In this document: positions 27,611 through 38,900 of the stretch, piece after piece
Position numbering within the stretch: position 1 is the stretch's first letter
Layout: the number at the start of each line of letters is the position of its first letter
Source of the DNA: Aporhodopirellula rubra
Lineage (GTDB): Bacteria; Planctomycetota; Planctomycetia; Pirellulales; Pirellulaceae
Assembly: GCF_014192335.1 (NCBI RefSeq)
Contig: NZ_JACHXU010000022.1
Coordinates: 78,731 to 142,730 of the forward strand
Direction: 5' to 3'
Length of the DNA stretch: 64,000 bases
Notes under the pieces: model-generated
Told to the model about the DNA's origin: nothing
Seen by the model: the letters and a program-made list of their open reading frames with translations, nothing else
The model's database searches: none
Program-made: the position numbers and the translations under genes

Positions 27611-28441
27611 ATGAAAAAGCGAATCCTGATTACCGGCGCCACATCGGGCATTGGATTTGAAACCGCGAAGTCACTTTTGTCTCTCGGTCACCATGTGATG
27701 TTGCATGGGAGGAATGCCGAGAAACTCGCCAACGCGGTGAGCGACATCGGAACGCCCTCTTACGGTGGCAGCGTCGAAACGATCGCGGCCGATCTTTCTC
27801 GATTGGCTGACGTTGACAAACTGGCCGTGGACGTGCTGGAACGATGCGACCATCTCGATGTGCTGATCAACAACGCTGGAATTTACAAAACATCACAAAC
27901 GATCGCGTCGGATGGAATCGACGTCCGCTTTGTCGTTAACACGATTGCTCCGTATTGGTTAACACGGCGACTGCTCCCACTCATGAACGGAGACGGGCGT
28001 GTGGTCAATGTTTCGTCGGCTGCGCAGGCTCCCGTTAATCTCGCGGCATTTTCGGAGCCCGTGCCACTCGATCACAACGCAGCGTACGCCCAAAGTAAAC
28101 TCGCGTTAATGATGTGGTCACGTGAACTGGCCACGACGCTGGGAGAGAATCAGCCGCTGGTGGTTTCCGTGAACCCCGGATCTTTGTTGGCTACCAAGAT
28201 GGTCAACGAAACATTCGGAATCCCGGGCAGCGATGTGATGATCGGGGCGGACATTCTGACGCGAGCAGCGGTTTCCGATGAGTTCGCCGACGCGTCAGGA
28301 AAATATTATGACAACGACAGCAAGCGTTTCGGGACACCCCATCCCGATGGCTTGGATTCGCATTTGAGCCGTCAAGTCATCGAAGCCATGGACGCGTTTC
28401 TGGCGAGCAAAGGAATCGCGATTGCAAAGGTATCGGCATAA
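27611..28441 (+). CDS. Short-chain dehydrogenase/reductase
   Basis: A 276-residue classical-type SDR. The cofactor loop TGATSGIGFET is at about residues 7-17 and NNAGIY near 90. The active site YAQSK (YxxxK) is in the segment HNAAYAQSKLALMMWS, with the catalytic Ser in VVNVSSAAQ. The protein resembles the retinol-dehydrogenase/WW-oxidoreductase-like group. The ATG follows AAAGAG. It is probably expressed with the ABM gene upstream under HxlR control. Confidence 0.92.
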   Translation: MKKRILITGATSGIGFETAKSLLSLGHHVMLHGRNAEKLANAVSDIGTPSYGGSVETIAADLSRLADVDKLAVDVLERCDHLDVLINNAGIYKTSQTIASDGIDVRFVVNTIAPYWLTRRLLPLMNGDGRVVNVSSAAQAPVNLAAFSEPVPLDHNAAYAQSKLALMMWSRELATTLGENQPLVVSVNPGSLLATKMVNETFGIPGSDVMIGADILTRAAVSDEFADASGKYYDNDSKRFGTPHPDGLDSHLSRQVIEAMDAFLASKGIAIAKVSA

Positions 28442-28485
28442 GCATCGCGACCGAAACCGCGAAGACTCGGAAATAAAACCTCGTC

Positions 28486-28516
28486 TCCGCCGTTGAACCT
28501 GCAACGCGCAGGCGGA
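28486..28516 (-). terminator. Possible terminator between convergent genes
   Basis: On the minus strand just after the hflC stop, TCCGCC pairs with GGCGGA around an inner CCTGC/GCAGG hairpin, followed seven bases later by TTTTATTT. This could terminate hflC; the SDR gene ends at 28441 from the other side. Confidence 0.4.
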
Positions 28517-29485
28517 CTATTCGCTGCTCGTTGGATTGACATTTTTCAGGAATTTGAAAATATCACTGTCCGTGGTCATGACCATCGTACTGTCGCCGCC
28601 GAGCATTTCCTGATACGTCTCCATCGTCTTAATGAACGCATAGAAATTTACTGATTCTTCGCTCTGGTTATACGCCGATGCGTAGATTTCCGTCGCCTTG
28701 GCGTCCGCGGCCCCTTGGACTTGCTGCACGCGTTTGTAGGCCTGTGATTCAATCTCGAGCAGATCACGTTCTTTCTTACCGATGATCTTGGCCGCTTCGC
28801 CTTCGCCTTCGGAGCGGAAGCGTTCAGCGATCTGTTGGCGTTCGCTGATCATTCGATCGTAAATGCGTTGTTGAACGCTCTCGTTGTAGTTGATCCGTTT
28901 GAAACGCACGTCGAGCAGTTCGATTCCAAAATCGGTGAGCTTCACCGCGGCTTTGTCAAAGATCTCTTGCTCGATACGAGCGCGTCCTTTGGAAATCGGA
29001 TACAACACACCGACGTTACCCGGAGCGTCGACGAGAACCGCATCGCGGGCCGGTTCACGATCTTTGGTCGTTCGGATGACTTCGATCAGTTTGTGCTTTG
29101 CGATCGCGTTACGTGTTTCGCTGCCGAGAATGTCATCGAGCCGTGACTGGGCGCTCCGTTCATCCCGCAAACGTAAGAAGAACTGCTTCGCGTCGTTGAT
29201 CCGCCAACGGCCGAACGTATCGACCACGATATACGTTTTATCTTTGGTCGGCATTTCATTGGGACGACCATCCCATTCGAGGATCCGCTTTTCAATGCTG
29301 GTTACCTCTTGGATGAACGGGGTTTTGAAATGCAGCCCGGCTTCGCCGATCGGATCACCGACGGGTTTCCCGAACTGCGTGATGATGACTTGCTCGGTTT
29401 CGTTAACCGTGTAGGACGCGTTGTAAAGTAAAAACAATGCAAGCACGCCCGCCGCAATCAGTGCGGGGAGGGGAAGATTTTTCAT
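28517..29485 (-). CDS. hflC: HflC, modulator of FtsH protease
   Basis: A 322-residue SPFH/Band 7 protein with one N-terminal membrane anchor (residues 5-22). The SPFH domain begins YTVNETEQVIITQFGKPVG and continues GLHFKTPFIQEV. The C-terminal half is helical (RQQIAERFRSEGEGEAAKI), typical of HflC. With HflK it forms a membrane cage around FtsH and tunes degradation of membrane proteins. It starts immediately after the hflK stop (two-base gap), so the two are co-translated. Confidence 0.95.
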   Translation of the reverse strand: MKNLPLPALIAAGVLALFLLYNASYTVNETEQVIITQFGKPVGDPIGEAGLHFKTPFIQEVTSIEKRILEWDGRPNEMPTKDKTYIVVDTFGRWRINDAKQFFLRLRDERSAQSRLDDILGSETRNAIAKHKLIEVIRTTKDREPARDAVLVDAPGNVGVLYPISKGRARIEQEIFDKAAVKLTDFGIELLDVRFKRINYNESVQQRIYDRMISERQQIAERFRSEGEGEAAKIIGKKERDLLEIESQAYKRVQQVQGAADAKATEIYASAYNQSEESVNFYAFIKTMETYQEMLGGDSTMVMTTDSDIFKFLKNVNPTSSE

Positions 29486-29487
29486 GT

Positions 29488-30471
29488 TTATTTCTTTGAA
29501 GAGGCGGCAGACATTTGCAGCATTGGAAGGAGTTGGCTGGCGTCTTCGTCAAGAATGATTTTCTTGCCGAGGTTGGGAACGATCTGACGCATGGTCTCGA
29601 TGTAGATCCGTTGTTTCGTCACTTCGGGTGCTTTTAGATATTCCGCGAAGACGGCGTTGAATCGTGCGACGTCACCCTCGGCTTCGTTCACACGCTTGAG
29701 AGCGTAACCCTCCGCCGCCTGAATCATCTGTTCGGCTTCACCACTGGCACGCGGAACAACCTTGTTGTATTCACCGTTGGCAACGTTGATGAGTTGTTCG
29801 CGTTCCTGCTGGGCTTGGTTGACTTCGTTGAACGAACGCTGCACCGCCTGGGGAGGATTCACGTTCTTCAACTGGACTTGGTCGATGCTTAGACCGAGTT
29901 CGAATTTGTCGACGAGTTCTTGAAGTTGAATTAGCGCGTCGGCTTCGATCTCTTGTCGCCCAACGGTGATGACTTCATCGACCGTACGATCACCGACGAC
30001 GGTTCGCATGACGGATTCGGAAATGTCACGCAGCGTGTTGTCTGGGTTGCGGACTTTGAACAGATACAATTCTGGTTCGCGGACGCGGTACTGGATAATC
30101 CATTCGACCGTCGCGGCATTCAGGTCACCGGTGACCATGCCTCGTTCGAGTTTTTGTTCGGACGAATACTGCGTCGGGTTGGTGGAACCCGGGGTGCCGA
30201 AGCCGAACTCTTGTTTGAGTTGCCGTTTGACGGGCACCATCTCGACCTTCTCCATATTGAACGGCAGTTTGAACCGCAGTCCCGGTTCGGCGTTGCGGAC
30301 GTATTTTCCAAATCGCAGCACGACGCCCTGCGATTCCGCCTGGACGGTATACACGCTGGTGAAGACAGCGATCCCCAGAAGGAGAATCGGAACCAGCCAA
30401 AGTACGGGCAGTCGTCCAAAGTCGATATTGCGCCAATCGATGTCGCGCCAGTCATCAGGGTCGAATTTCAT
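29488..30471 (-). CDS. hflK: HflK, modulator of FtsH protease
   Basis: A 327-residue SPFH/Band 7 protein. The ATG at 30471 gives a short Asp/Trp-rich cytoplasmic start (MKFDPDDWRDIDWRNIDFG) before the membrane helix at about 22-43 (LWLVPILLLGIAVFTSVY). ESQGVVLRFGKYVRN and GLRFKLPFNMEKVEMV begin the SPFH domain. QVQLKNVNPPQAVQRSFNEV and SGEAEQMIQAAEGYAL form the helical arm. E. coli HflK is longer (about 419) with a Gly-rich N-terminus; that is missing here. hflC follows directly. Confidence 0.94.
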   Translation of the reverse strand: MKFDPDDWRDIDWRNIDFGRLPVLWLVPILLLGIAVFTSVYTVQAESQGVVLRFGKYVRNAEPGLRFKLPFNMEKVEMVPVKRQLKQEFGFGTPGSTNPTQYSSEQKLERGMVTGDLNAATVEWIIQYRVREPELYLFKVRNPDNTLRDISESVMRTVVGDRTVDEVITVGRQEIEADALIQLQELVDKFELGLSIDQVQLKNVNPPQAVQRSFNEVNQAQQEREQLINVANGEYNKVVPRASGEAEQMIQAAEGYALKRVNEAEGDVARFNAVFAEYLKAPEVTKQRIYIETMRQIVPNLGKKIILDEDASQLLPMLQMSAASSKK

Positions 30472-30869
30472 GAGATCGTGATTTCGTGTTGATTGTACGG
30501 GTATTCGGGAAAATGCCCGCTGGGTCGGTCTCGGAAGGTTCCGGACCTGGGAAGTATAGCTTGCTGGTAGGGCATGTTTCCGAACCAAACGAGGCGCTTT
30601 CCATGATGAAAACACGATGATTCCCGCCACCGCGTTGCCGAGGGTGTAGAGTTCTCAGACGCTGGTACGCAACGCGACGCATCTCACGACAGCGTCAAAA
30701 GACGCCCCGAGCCTCTCGTTCAACCCGAATGCGGTCATAAGTTATGATGTGAGCGTGAATTACGACGGCTAATATTCGCCCCACTCCCCTTTTGACTTCG
30801 CCAGCGGTGGGAGTCATACTGACCGCCCCGCCTTCCTTTCCCACCCGCCACTCTCGGCACCCAATCGAC
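30472..30869. other. Divergent region between hflK and RND efflux genes
   Basis: 398 bp with no supported gene. It holds a perfect inverted repeat at 30735-30747. Confidence 0.45.
30735..30747. promoter_or_regulatory. Inverted repeat, candidate operator before RND efflux genes
   Basis: TCATAA-G-TTATGA is a perfect 6-1-6 inverted repeat, 123 bases before the adaptor gene. Efflux genes are often repressed by a dimeric regulator at such a site, but no regulator gene is adjacent. Confidence 0.35.
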
Positions 30870-32084
30870 ATGAAGTTTTTGGTCAACACTCTCTTTCGAG
30901 TGCTCCTTCCCATTGGCATTTTGGCCGCTGGAGGATACGGGTTTGCTGTTATGTCAGTGGAACCCGCCGATAAAGACAGCGAACCGCCACGGGAGCAGGT
31001 TCTGCGAAGTCGAGTGAGTTCGCTGAGCATCTGCGACTATCCGGTACGAATCGAGACGCACGGCGTCGTTGGGCCACACAACCGCGTGACGTTGAGCGCC
31101 GAAGTCACCGGCGTGATCCGATCAACCCAGCGTGCGTTTGAGGCGGGATCTTTCTTCAAAAAGGGCGAGTTGTTGGTCGAAATCGACGACCGCGATTATC
31201 AAACCGCGTTGAAGATTGCCAAAGAACAACATCAGCTCGCGAAGGCGACGTTGGCACTCGCCGAAAACGCCCATGAGCGGATGAAACAACTCGCTCGCCA
31301 ACGCAGCGCCTCCTCGTCGGAGGTCGACGGCACGTACGCGTCGCTCGTTCAAGCGGAGTCGGAAGTCGAAATTACGGCGTCCTCGATCGAAATCGCCGAG
31401 CGAGATTTGGCTCGGACCAAAATCTACGCTCCTTTCGATGGCCGCGTTGTCGCCAAATCAATCGGAATGGGACAATTGGTCAGTCCCGGAACGATCCTCG
31501 GGGATGTTTTTGCCGTCGACTATGCCGAGGTGCGGTTGCCAATCGCGGGACGAGACTTGAGACATTTGCAGTTACCGGAGATGGAGGGAGATCCGCCGGT
31601 CGAAGTGGAACTACGCGATGCGATCGATTCGTCCGAGGGTGCGGTATGGAAAGCGAACATCGTTCGAACCGAAGGCACACTCGACGCCGACTCTTTAGAG
31701 TTGTTTGCGATCGCCCGGATCGACGACCCGTTTGCGTTGCAACGTGAGAATCCGGTGCTGCGAATCGGGCAACCGGTCGTTGCCACTATCTTTGGCGAAA
31801 CGCTTAATGACATCGTCGTCATCCCGCGTGCAGCCGTGCGACGATTGGATCGAGTGTATTTGATCGACGAAGACAAGCTGACGCTGCGATCGCTGACGAT
31901 CGACCCGCTGTGGTCGGATTCGGACAACGTAGTCGTCTCGGGGCATTCCATCTTGGACAACGAGTTGCTCGCGACGACGATGTTGGTCTACGCCCCCGAA
32001 GGCAGTCCGGTTGAAATCATTCCGGAGGATTACCCCGCATCGTCTCTCGCTGGCGAGCCACCGGAATTGGAAGCCACGCCGTGA
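30870..32084 (+). CDS. RND efflux periplasmic adaptor (membrane fusion protein)
   Basis: A 404-residue adaptor. The ATG at 30870 places a membrane anchor at residues 3-26 (VNTLFRVLLPIGILAAGGYG). The lipoyl-like half-motifs are VTLSAEVTGVIRST...FFKKGELLVEIDDRDYQ and IYAPFDGRVVAKSIGMGQLVSPG; a helical hairpin lies between them. It links the inner-membrane pump to an outer-membrane channel. Its stop overlaps the pump's GTG start (GTGA), a sign of translational coupling. No outer-membrane channel gene is present nearby. Confidence 0.93.
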   Translation: MKFLVNTLFRVLLPIGILAAGGYGFAVMSVEPADKDSEPPREQVLRSRVSSLSICDYPVRIETHGVVGPHNRVTLSAEVTGVIRSTQRAFEAGSFFKKGELLVEIDDRDYQTALKIAKEQHQLAKATLALAENAHERMKQLARQRSASSSEVDGTYASLVQAESEVEITASSIEIAERDLARTKIYAPFDGRVVAKSIGMGQLVSPGTILGDVFAVDYAEVRLPIAGRDLRHLQLPEMEGDPPVEVELRDAIDSSEGAVWKANIVRTEGTLDADSLELFAIARIDDPFALQRENPVLRIGQPVVATIFGETLNDIVVIPRAAVRRLDRVYLIDEDKLTLRSLTIDPLWSDSDNVVVSGHSILDNELLATTMLVYAPEGSPVEIIPEDYPASSLAGEPPELEATP

Positions 32085-35000
32085 TTCGTTGGTTTACGGT
32101 CAACGGGATTGCTGCCAACTTTTTGATGTTGGCAATCATTGTCGCGGGGGGATACGTCGCGATCAATCACGTGCCCTTGGAAGTCACGCCAGCGCTCAGT
32201 TGGAACACCGTGATGATTCAAATGGATTACCGGGGAGCCACAGCAAAAGATGTCGAGCGTGCGATCTTGATTCCGGTGGAAGCGGCGCTGGAGGGCGTTG
32301 ACGGAATCGAATCACTCAACGCCGACGGATATCGTGGCGGGGCCAGGTTCTTTCTGCGAGCGAGTCGCGGAACGGACTTGCGGAATTTGATGGACGACGT
32401 CAAGGCACGCATCGACACGATCACAACGTTTCCCGATGAAACGGAACCGCCTCGCGTGTTGATCCCCGAATCAACGAACGTCTTTGACATCTTGCAAATC
32501 GCAGTGATGGGCGAGTTGTCACCACACGACATGCGCAAAGTCGCTCGACGGGTGCAGCAAGATCTACTGGAGATGCCAGGTATCAGCCGCGTCGATATCC
32601 GCGGCGAAAAGGTCTCCGAAGTCTCGATCGAGGCAAATGTTGAGAAACTACTTGCCTACAACCTGAGTTTTCAGGATCTCGCAGACGCGATCCGCGGTTT
32701 CTCGCTGGACCTGCCCGCCGGAGCGATCGATAGCGATAGCGGCACGTTTGTCGTTCGGACACGCGGTCAGGCTTATTCCGAAGACGAGTTTGAAGACATC
32801 CCGATCCGGTCGGCCGCTGGTGCCGAGGTGCGACTAGGCGAAGTCGCAACGATCCGAGACGGTTTCGTCGAAGGCGATCAGAAGATGTTCTTCAACGGGA
32901 AACCCGCGTTGTTCGTGCCGGTGATGCGGGTCGGCGATGAGAGTGCACTGGCGATCTCCAACCGAGTGCGTGAGTACATTCGGACGGTGCGGACGCGTTT
33001 TCCCGAAGGCATCGAATTGGAGATCTGGGACGACGAGTCGCTGGCAATACGCCATCGTTTGAGCACGCTGGCGTGGTCGTTGTTGCAGGGCGGGCTCTTT
33101 GTCCTGTTGATTTTGGGCTTGTTCATCCGACCCGCACTGGCGTTTTGGATTGTGATCGGAATTCCGGTCAGCTTTGCCGGGGCGGCCCTTTTCATGCCTT
33201 GGTTCGATCTGACCGCGAACGTGATGAGTCTGTTTGGATTCATTATCGTGACAGGCATTGTTGTCGACGATGCGATCGTCACGGGCGAAAACGTGTACTC
33301 CAAAATCAGGGAAGGCGTCGATCCGCTCGAGGCGGCAGTCGAGGGCACACGAGAGGTCGCCACGCCCGTCACGTTCGGCGCTTTAACGACCATGGTCGCG
33401 TTTCTTCCGCTGATGTTTTTCGACGGAACGTGGGGCGACTACGCTCGGCAAGTTCCGCCTGTCGTTGCACCGGTTCTATTGTTCTCGCTGGTCGAATCCA
33501 AACTGATCCTACCCGCCCACCTCAAACACATTCGGCGTGCCAGCGGAACTGGATTCTTCAATCGCTTCCAGGCAGCGGTCGCAACCGGATTGGAAACATT
33601 TGTCGCTTCGGTTTACCAACCATCGCTTCGACTCGCGGTCAAAAATCGATTGTCGGTGATCGCAGGATTTCTGGCGTTAGCTCTGTTGATGGCGGGATAC
33701 TGCGTTGGCGGAAGAATGGGATTCGTTGCGTTCCCCTCGGTCGATAACACCCGGATCAGTGCCCAGCTGGATTTGCCCGACGACACGCCACTGGAAGTGA
33801 CGGAAATCTACGTTGATCGCATTTCTGACGCCTTGGACCAATTGAAAACGGAATTTGTCGATCCCGGTACGGGCGAGTCGTTGGTGCAAAATGTTGTTCG
33901 TGTGACCGGCGCCAAACGCCCCGGGTCGCATTTCGACAAGTCTCGCGGTTATCTCGCGTTCGAGGTCATGCCACCTGAAAAGCGATCCGTACCGGGACCA
34001 AAGAACAGCGAATTGGCGACGCGGTGGTCGGAGTTGGTTGGCGAGATTCCCGAAGCTCGACGCTTTGAAACTCGCTCCGAGTCATCGATCGTTCGCGAAA
34101 GCGAGTATTCGGACGAAGACCTGAACATTGAATTGCGTGGGCCCAATTCACCCGAGAAGCGACAAGTGGCGCGTGACATCAAGGCCTTACTCGACGAATA
34201 CGGCGAACTGAAGGATCAATGGGCGAAGGTCACCGAAGGGCAAGACGAACTCGAGTTAAGTCTCAAACCGCGTGCCGCTGAGCTCGGCCTCACGCAATCA
34301 GCCTTGGCGAGTCAGGTGCGGCAGGCGTTCTTCGGCGAAGAAGCTCAACGGTTACAACGCGGTGTCGATGACATTCGCGTCATGGTCCGCTTGCCCTTGG
34401 AAGCTCGTCAATCGTTGCACACCCTCGACCGGATGAAGATCCGCACGCCTCGTGGGGCGGAAGTCCCGTTGGACACCGTCGCCTCAATCAATCTGGTGAA
34501 GGCTCCGTCTTTTGTTGAACGAAACGACCGAGCCGAGATCATCCGTTTGGGTGCACAACCGATCGATGAAGCCGTCGATGTTGTCGGAATCTCGAAGGAG
34601 CTAGCTCCCAAAATCGAGGCGATGTGCATCGAGCACGGATTGTCGTATCAGTTCCTCGGCTACGTCGCTGAGGCGGAAGCGACCAAACGGCAAACGATTG
34701 TGGGTGCCACGTTGTTGATGCTGACGCTGTACGGGTTGCTCGCGATCGCATTGAAATCGATGACGCAGCCCATCTACGTTCTGCTGGCGGTTCCCTTCGC
34801 GATTATTGGCGCGTTGGTCGGTCACATTTTATTAGACCTAACGCCGTCGTACCTTTCGATATTCGGGATGCTGGCGTTAGCGGGGATCGCGGTGAACGAC
34901 ACGTTGGTGATGGTTGATTTCATCAATCGCCGCTGTGCCGCGGGGGCTTCCTTGACAGATGCCGCCTTGGAAGCGGGCGGAAAACGTTTTCGGCCGATCT

Positions 35001-35269
35001 TCCTTACCTCGATCACGACGTTTGTGGGCCTGTTGCCGTTGATGCTGGACGAATCGATCCAAGCTCAATTCTTGATCCCGATGGCGGTATCGCTGGCGTT
35101 TGGAGTTCTTTTCGCGACAGCGATCACGCTCTACATGGTCCCCTGTGCCGTATTGATGGGCGCCGATTTCGCGAGAGCGTTGAGCGCCGCCGCGCGGTGG
35201 TACTGGAATCCGTTGGGCAAGGAGTCAAAATCGACGGATCAAATCGACGGCACGGAAGAAACCGCCTAA
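32081..35269 (+). CDS. RND-family efflux pump, inner-membrane transporter
   Basis: A 1,062-residue AcrB/MdtB-type (HAE-1-like) pump. It starts with GTG overlapping the adaptor stop. The first helix is at about 10-30 and two large periplasmic loops precede helix 2 and helix 8. The proton-relay Asp pair in helix 4 is present in GIVVDDAIVTGENVYSKI. Helices 8-12 include LLAIALKSMTQPIYVLLAVP and FGMLALAGIAVNDTLVMVDFINRR. It exports small amphipathic compounds using the proton gradient; substrates unknown. Confidence 0.94.
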   Translation: MIRWFTVNGIAANFLMLAIIVAGGYVAINHVPLEVTPALSWNTVMIQMDYRGATAKDVERAILIPVEAALEGVDGIESLNADGYRGGARFFLRASRGTDLRNLMDDVKARIDTITTFPDETEPPRVLIPESTNVFDILQIAVMGELSPHDMRKVARRVQQDLLEMPGISRVDIRGEKVSEVSIEANVEKLLAYNLSFQDLADAIRGFSLDLPAGAIDSDSGTFVVRTRGQAYSEDEFEDIPIRSAAGAEVRLGEVATIRDGFVEGDQKMFFNGKPALFVPVMRVGDESALAISNRVREYIRTVRTRFPEGIELEIWDDESLAIRHRLSTLAWSLLQGGLFVLLILGLFIRPALAFWIVIGIPVSFAGAALFMPWFDLTANVMSLFGFIIVTGIVVDDAIVTGENVYSKIREGVDPLEAAVEGTREVATPVTFGALTTMVAFLPLMFFDGTWGDYARQVPPVVAPVLLFSLVESKLILPAHLKHIRRASGTGFFNRFQAAVATGLETFVASVYQPSLRLAVKNRLSVIAGFLALALLMAGYCVGGRMGFVAFPSVDNTRISAQLDLPDDTPLEVTEIYVDRISDALDQLKTEFVDPGTGESLVQNVVRVTGAKRPGSHFDKSRGYLAFEVMPPEKRSVPGPKNSELATRWSELVGEIPEARRFETRSESSIVRESEYSDEDLNIELRGPNSPEKRQVARDIKALLDEYGELKDQWAKVTEGQDELELSLKPRAAELGLTQSALASQVRQAFFGEEAQRLQRGVDDIRVMVRLPLEARQSLHTLDRMKIRTPRGAEVPLDTVASINLVKAPSFVERNDRAEIIRLGAQPIDEAVDVVGISKELAPKIEAMCIEHGLSYQFLGYVAEAEATKRQTIVGATLLMLTLYGLLAIALKSMTQPIYVLLAVPFAIIGALVGHILLDLTPSYLSIFGMLALAGIAVNDTLVMVDFINRRCAAGASLTDAALEAGGKRFRPIFLTSITTFVGLLPLMLDESIQAQFLIPMAVSLAFGVLFATAITLYMVPCAVLMGADFARALSAAARWYWNPLGKESKSTDQIDGTEETA

Positions 35270-35911
35270 GCCGAAATTCTGAGTCGGATTCACGATCCCG
35301 ATTACCGATTGCTTCTTCGCTTACCCGGTTGATGTCACTCCCAAGGCGTGCCGATACGCACGGATCTATTTGCGTGAGTGTGCATTCATGACACAAGTTC
35401 ACGGAACAATCGATGGCATCATGGATGCATTCGCACATGCGTTTGCGAATCGTTTTGCAATCCGTGTCGCGGAACGTTGGATATTAAGTACTGCCGCCAA
35501 TGACGGGTATGCGACTTGCATCCCCGCAAGACGTTTTTGGTTGTAACGCCGCTTGATTGGACGGCGAACGAAGTTGGTGCGATGTCAATTTCGCCAACCA
35601 ATTGCATTGCGACAACTCGTCTCGGGGTGTTTTCGCCGCGAGGCTGGCCTGCCAGGATTTGTTTTACGGTCGTTCTCACAGACGCCGTGTTCGCTACGCT
35701 GAACTAGTGACCTCAGGACGAAAGGACACATTCGAGAGTGTGTTCCCTTTGCGTGCAGTCATTTGGTTCGGCGAGCGGGATCATCGGTTGGATGTCGTTG
35801 AACAAGAAACGCGATCGAAGAGTCGATCTGGCGGTCTCTCAAGATGAGAGCGACCGAGATTGGTGACGACCGTCGCAGGCCCTCAATATCCCCGCAGCAG
35901 GAAACCGAACG
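35270..35911. other. Long intergenic region before pyruvate:ferredoxin oxidoreductase
   Basis: About 640 bp. I find no supported gene, tRNA or strong terminator. A GU-containing hairpin around GGACACATTC/GAGAGTGTGTTCC (about 35724-35747) might be structured RNA in the leader, but the support is weak. Confidence 0.4.
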
Positions 35912-38900
35912 ATGAGCGATCGATTCGCGATGATGGATGGCAATGAAGCTGCGGCGCGGATCGCGCACGCAACCAACGAGGTGATTGCGATCTACCCGAT
36001 CACGCCTGCCTCGCCGATGGGCGAGTTGTCTGACGCGTGGTCCGCGGCGGGGCGCAAGAATATCTTTGGCGTCGTTCCGGAAGTAATCGAAATGCAAAGT
36101 GAGGGCGGAGCGGCTGGAGCGGTCCACGGTTCGTTGCAAGCCGGCGCTTTGACGACCACCTTCACGGCGTCGCAGGGATTGTTGCTGATGATCCCGAACA
36201 TGTTCAAAATCGCTGGCGAATTGACGCCGACGGTCTTCCACATTGCGGCGAGATCACTGGCCACTCATGCACTTTCGATCTTTGGCGATCACAGCGATGT
36301 GATGTCAACTCGTTCGACCGGTTGGGCGATGTTGGCATCGAACAACGTGCAAGAGGTTCACGACATGGCGATGATCGCACATGCGGCGACGCTGGAGTCG
36401 CGAATCCCGTTTTTGCACTTCTTCGATGGTTTTCGCACCTCGCACGAAGTCAACAAGATCGAGTTGATTCCTGACGACGTTGTCACATCGATGATCAATG
36501 TCGAACGCATTCAAGAACATCGCCAGCGGGCGCTCGATCCAGAACGCCCTGTTCTTCGGGGAACGGCACAGAACCCGGACGTGTTCTTTCAAGCGCGTGA
36601 AGCAATCAACCCGTACTACAACGAATGCCCCTCGGTAGTGCAGAAAACGATGGATCTCTTTGCGAGCAAGACAGGACGGCAGTACCACTTGTTTGACTAC
36701 GTGGGTGCGGACGATGCCGATCGCGTCATTGTGATGATCGGGTCCGGGTGTGGGGCAGCCGAAGAGGCCGTCGAACGACTGATAGACAGCGGTGAGAAAG
36801 TAGGGCTATTAAAGGTCCGGCTCTTCCGACCGTTCTCGGTGTCTGACTTCCTCTCCGCCCTGCCCGCGACGACACGACAAATTGCCGTGCTCGATCGAAC
36901 CAAAGAGCCAGGAGCGATCGCGGAGCCGTTGCATCAGGACGTTTCGATGGCGTTGGCTGAATCGTGGAGCGACATTCACCCCGGCGCGCCGACACCTCAT
37001 GTCATCGGTGGACGCTATGGACTGTCATCCAAAGAGTTCACTCCGGCGATGGTCAAATCGGTTTTTGACGAACTTGCTCGAGAAGACAGCAAGAAACGTT
37101 TCACCGTCGGGATTATCGACGACGTCACCCATTTGAGTATCAAGTGGGACGACGCGTTTTCAACCGAACCAGATGACGTCACGCGCGCAGTCTTCTATGG
37201 GCTCGGCAGCGACGGAACCGTCAGTGCGAACAAGAGTTCGGTTAAGATCATTGGCGAAATGACGCCCATGTACGCACAGGGCTACTTCGTCTACGACTCG
37301 AAGAAGTCCGGTTCGATCACCGTCAGCCACTTGCGGTTCGGGCCTCGTCCCATTCATTCGACGTACCTCGTCAAACGAGCCAATTTTGTCGCCTGTCATC
37401 AATTTCAATTCCTGAAGAGCATTGACGTTCTCGAGATGGCCGAACCAGGGGCCACGTTCCTGCTGAACAGCCCCTACGGTGCGGACGAGGTTTGGGAGAA
37501 GCTGCCGTTTGAGTTACAACAGGAGATCATCGATAAAGGATTGCGAGTCTTTGTCATCGACGCACTCTCAGTCGCTCGCGAAGCAGGTTTGGGAAATCGC
37601 ATCAACACGGTGATGCAAACTTGCTTCTTCGCTCTGACGGGAATCCTGCCACGTGACGAAGCGATCAGTCACATCAAGAAGATGATCCAAAAGTCGTACA
37701 GTAAGGCGGGACAATCCGTAATCGATCGCAATTTCGACGCGGTCGAAAAATCGTTTGATGCTGCGAGCGAAGTCACCGTCCCAACGAACGCGGACGCGAC
37801 GAACCATCGACAATCTCCGATTCCAGACTCGAGTCCTGATTTCGTCAAACGCGTCACAGCAATGATGATCGCGGGCAAAGGCGACCTGTTGCCCGTCAGT
37901 GCTCTGCCTGTGGACGGAACGTTCCCGACCGCAACGTCGAAGTATGAACGCCGCAGCATTGCTCACGAAATTCCGATCTGGGATGCCGACATATGCATTG
38001 AATGCGGGCTCTGCGCGATGGTTTGTCCTCACGCTGCCATCCGTACGAAAGCCTATCCTGCATCGTCGCTCAACGGCATTCCCGACGGATTCCAATCGAA
38101 ACCGTGGACGGGTAAGGAACTCGATGAGCATTCGCTGACGATCCAAGTCGCACCGGATGATTGCACTGGATGTGGTGTTTGCGTCGACGTCTGTCCGGCA
38201 AAGAGCAAAGAGGTTGCCCGCCACAAAGCCATCAACATGACGCCCAAGGACGATCACCTTGTCGCCGAACGTGAAAACTTTGAATACTTCAAATCGTTAC
38301 CCGAAGTCGATCGACGACAGACGAAGATCGAAACCGTGAAGGGATCGCAGTTATTGTTGCCGTTGTTTGAATACTCCGGCGCCTGTTCCGGTTGTGGCGA
38401 GACGCCGTACCTGAAACTGTTGACGCAGCTCTTCGGTGACCGCATCGTGGTGGCGAACGCGACCGGGTGCTCTTCCATCTACGGAGGAAATTTGCCGACA
38501 ACTCCATGGGCGGTCGACTGCAACGGGCGCGGCCCAGCGTGGAATAATTCTCTCTTTGAAGACAATGCCGAATTTGGTCTGGGCATGCGTTTGGCGGTAG
38601 ACCAAAAGGAAGAGACCGCTCGGGAGTTACTCGTTCGATTGGCACCGCAAGTTGGTGACACTCTCGTCCGCGCGTTGCTCGAAACAGGCACCAACGATGA
38701 AGAAGCGATCGCGGCCCAACGTGAGCGGGTTGCGGAACTCAAACGAATTCTGATATCGCACGATACCCCTGACGCGAAACTGTTGCTGACACTTGCCGAC
38801 ATGCTCGTGCCTCGGAGCGTGTGGATCATCGGTGGTGATGGCTGGGCCTATGATATCGGTTTCGGCGGGCTCGATCATGTGCTCGCGTCGGACCGAAACG

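Noticed and set aside
35516..35707. 63-codon frame in the long gap before the pyruvate:ferredoxin oxidoreductase
   Set aside because: No ribosome site or domain; likely chance.
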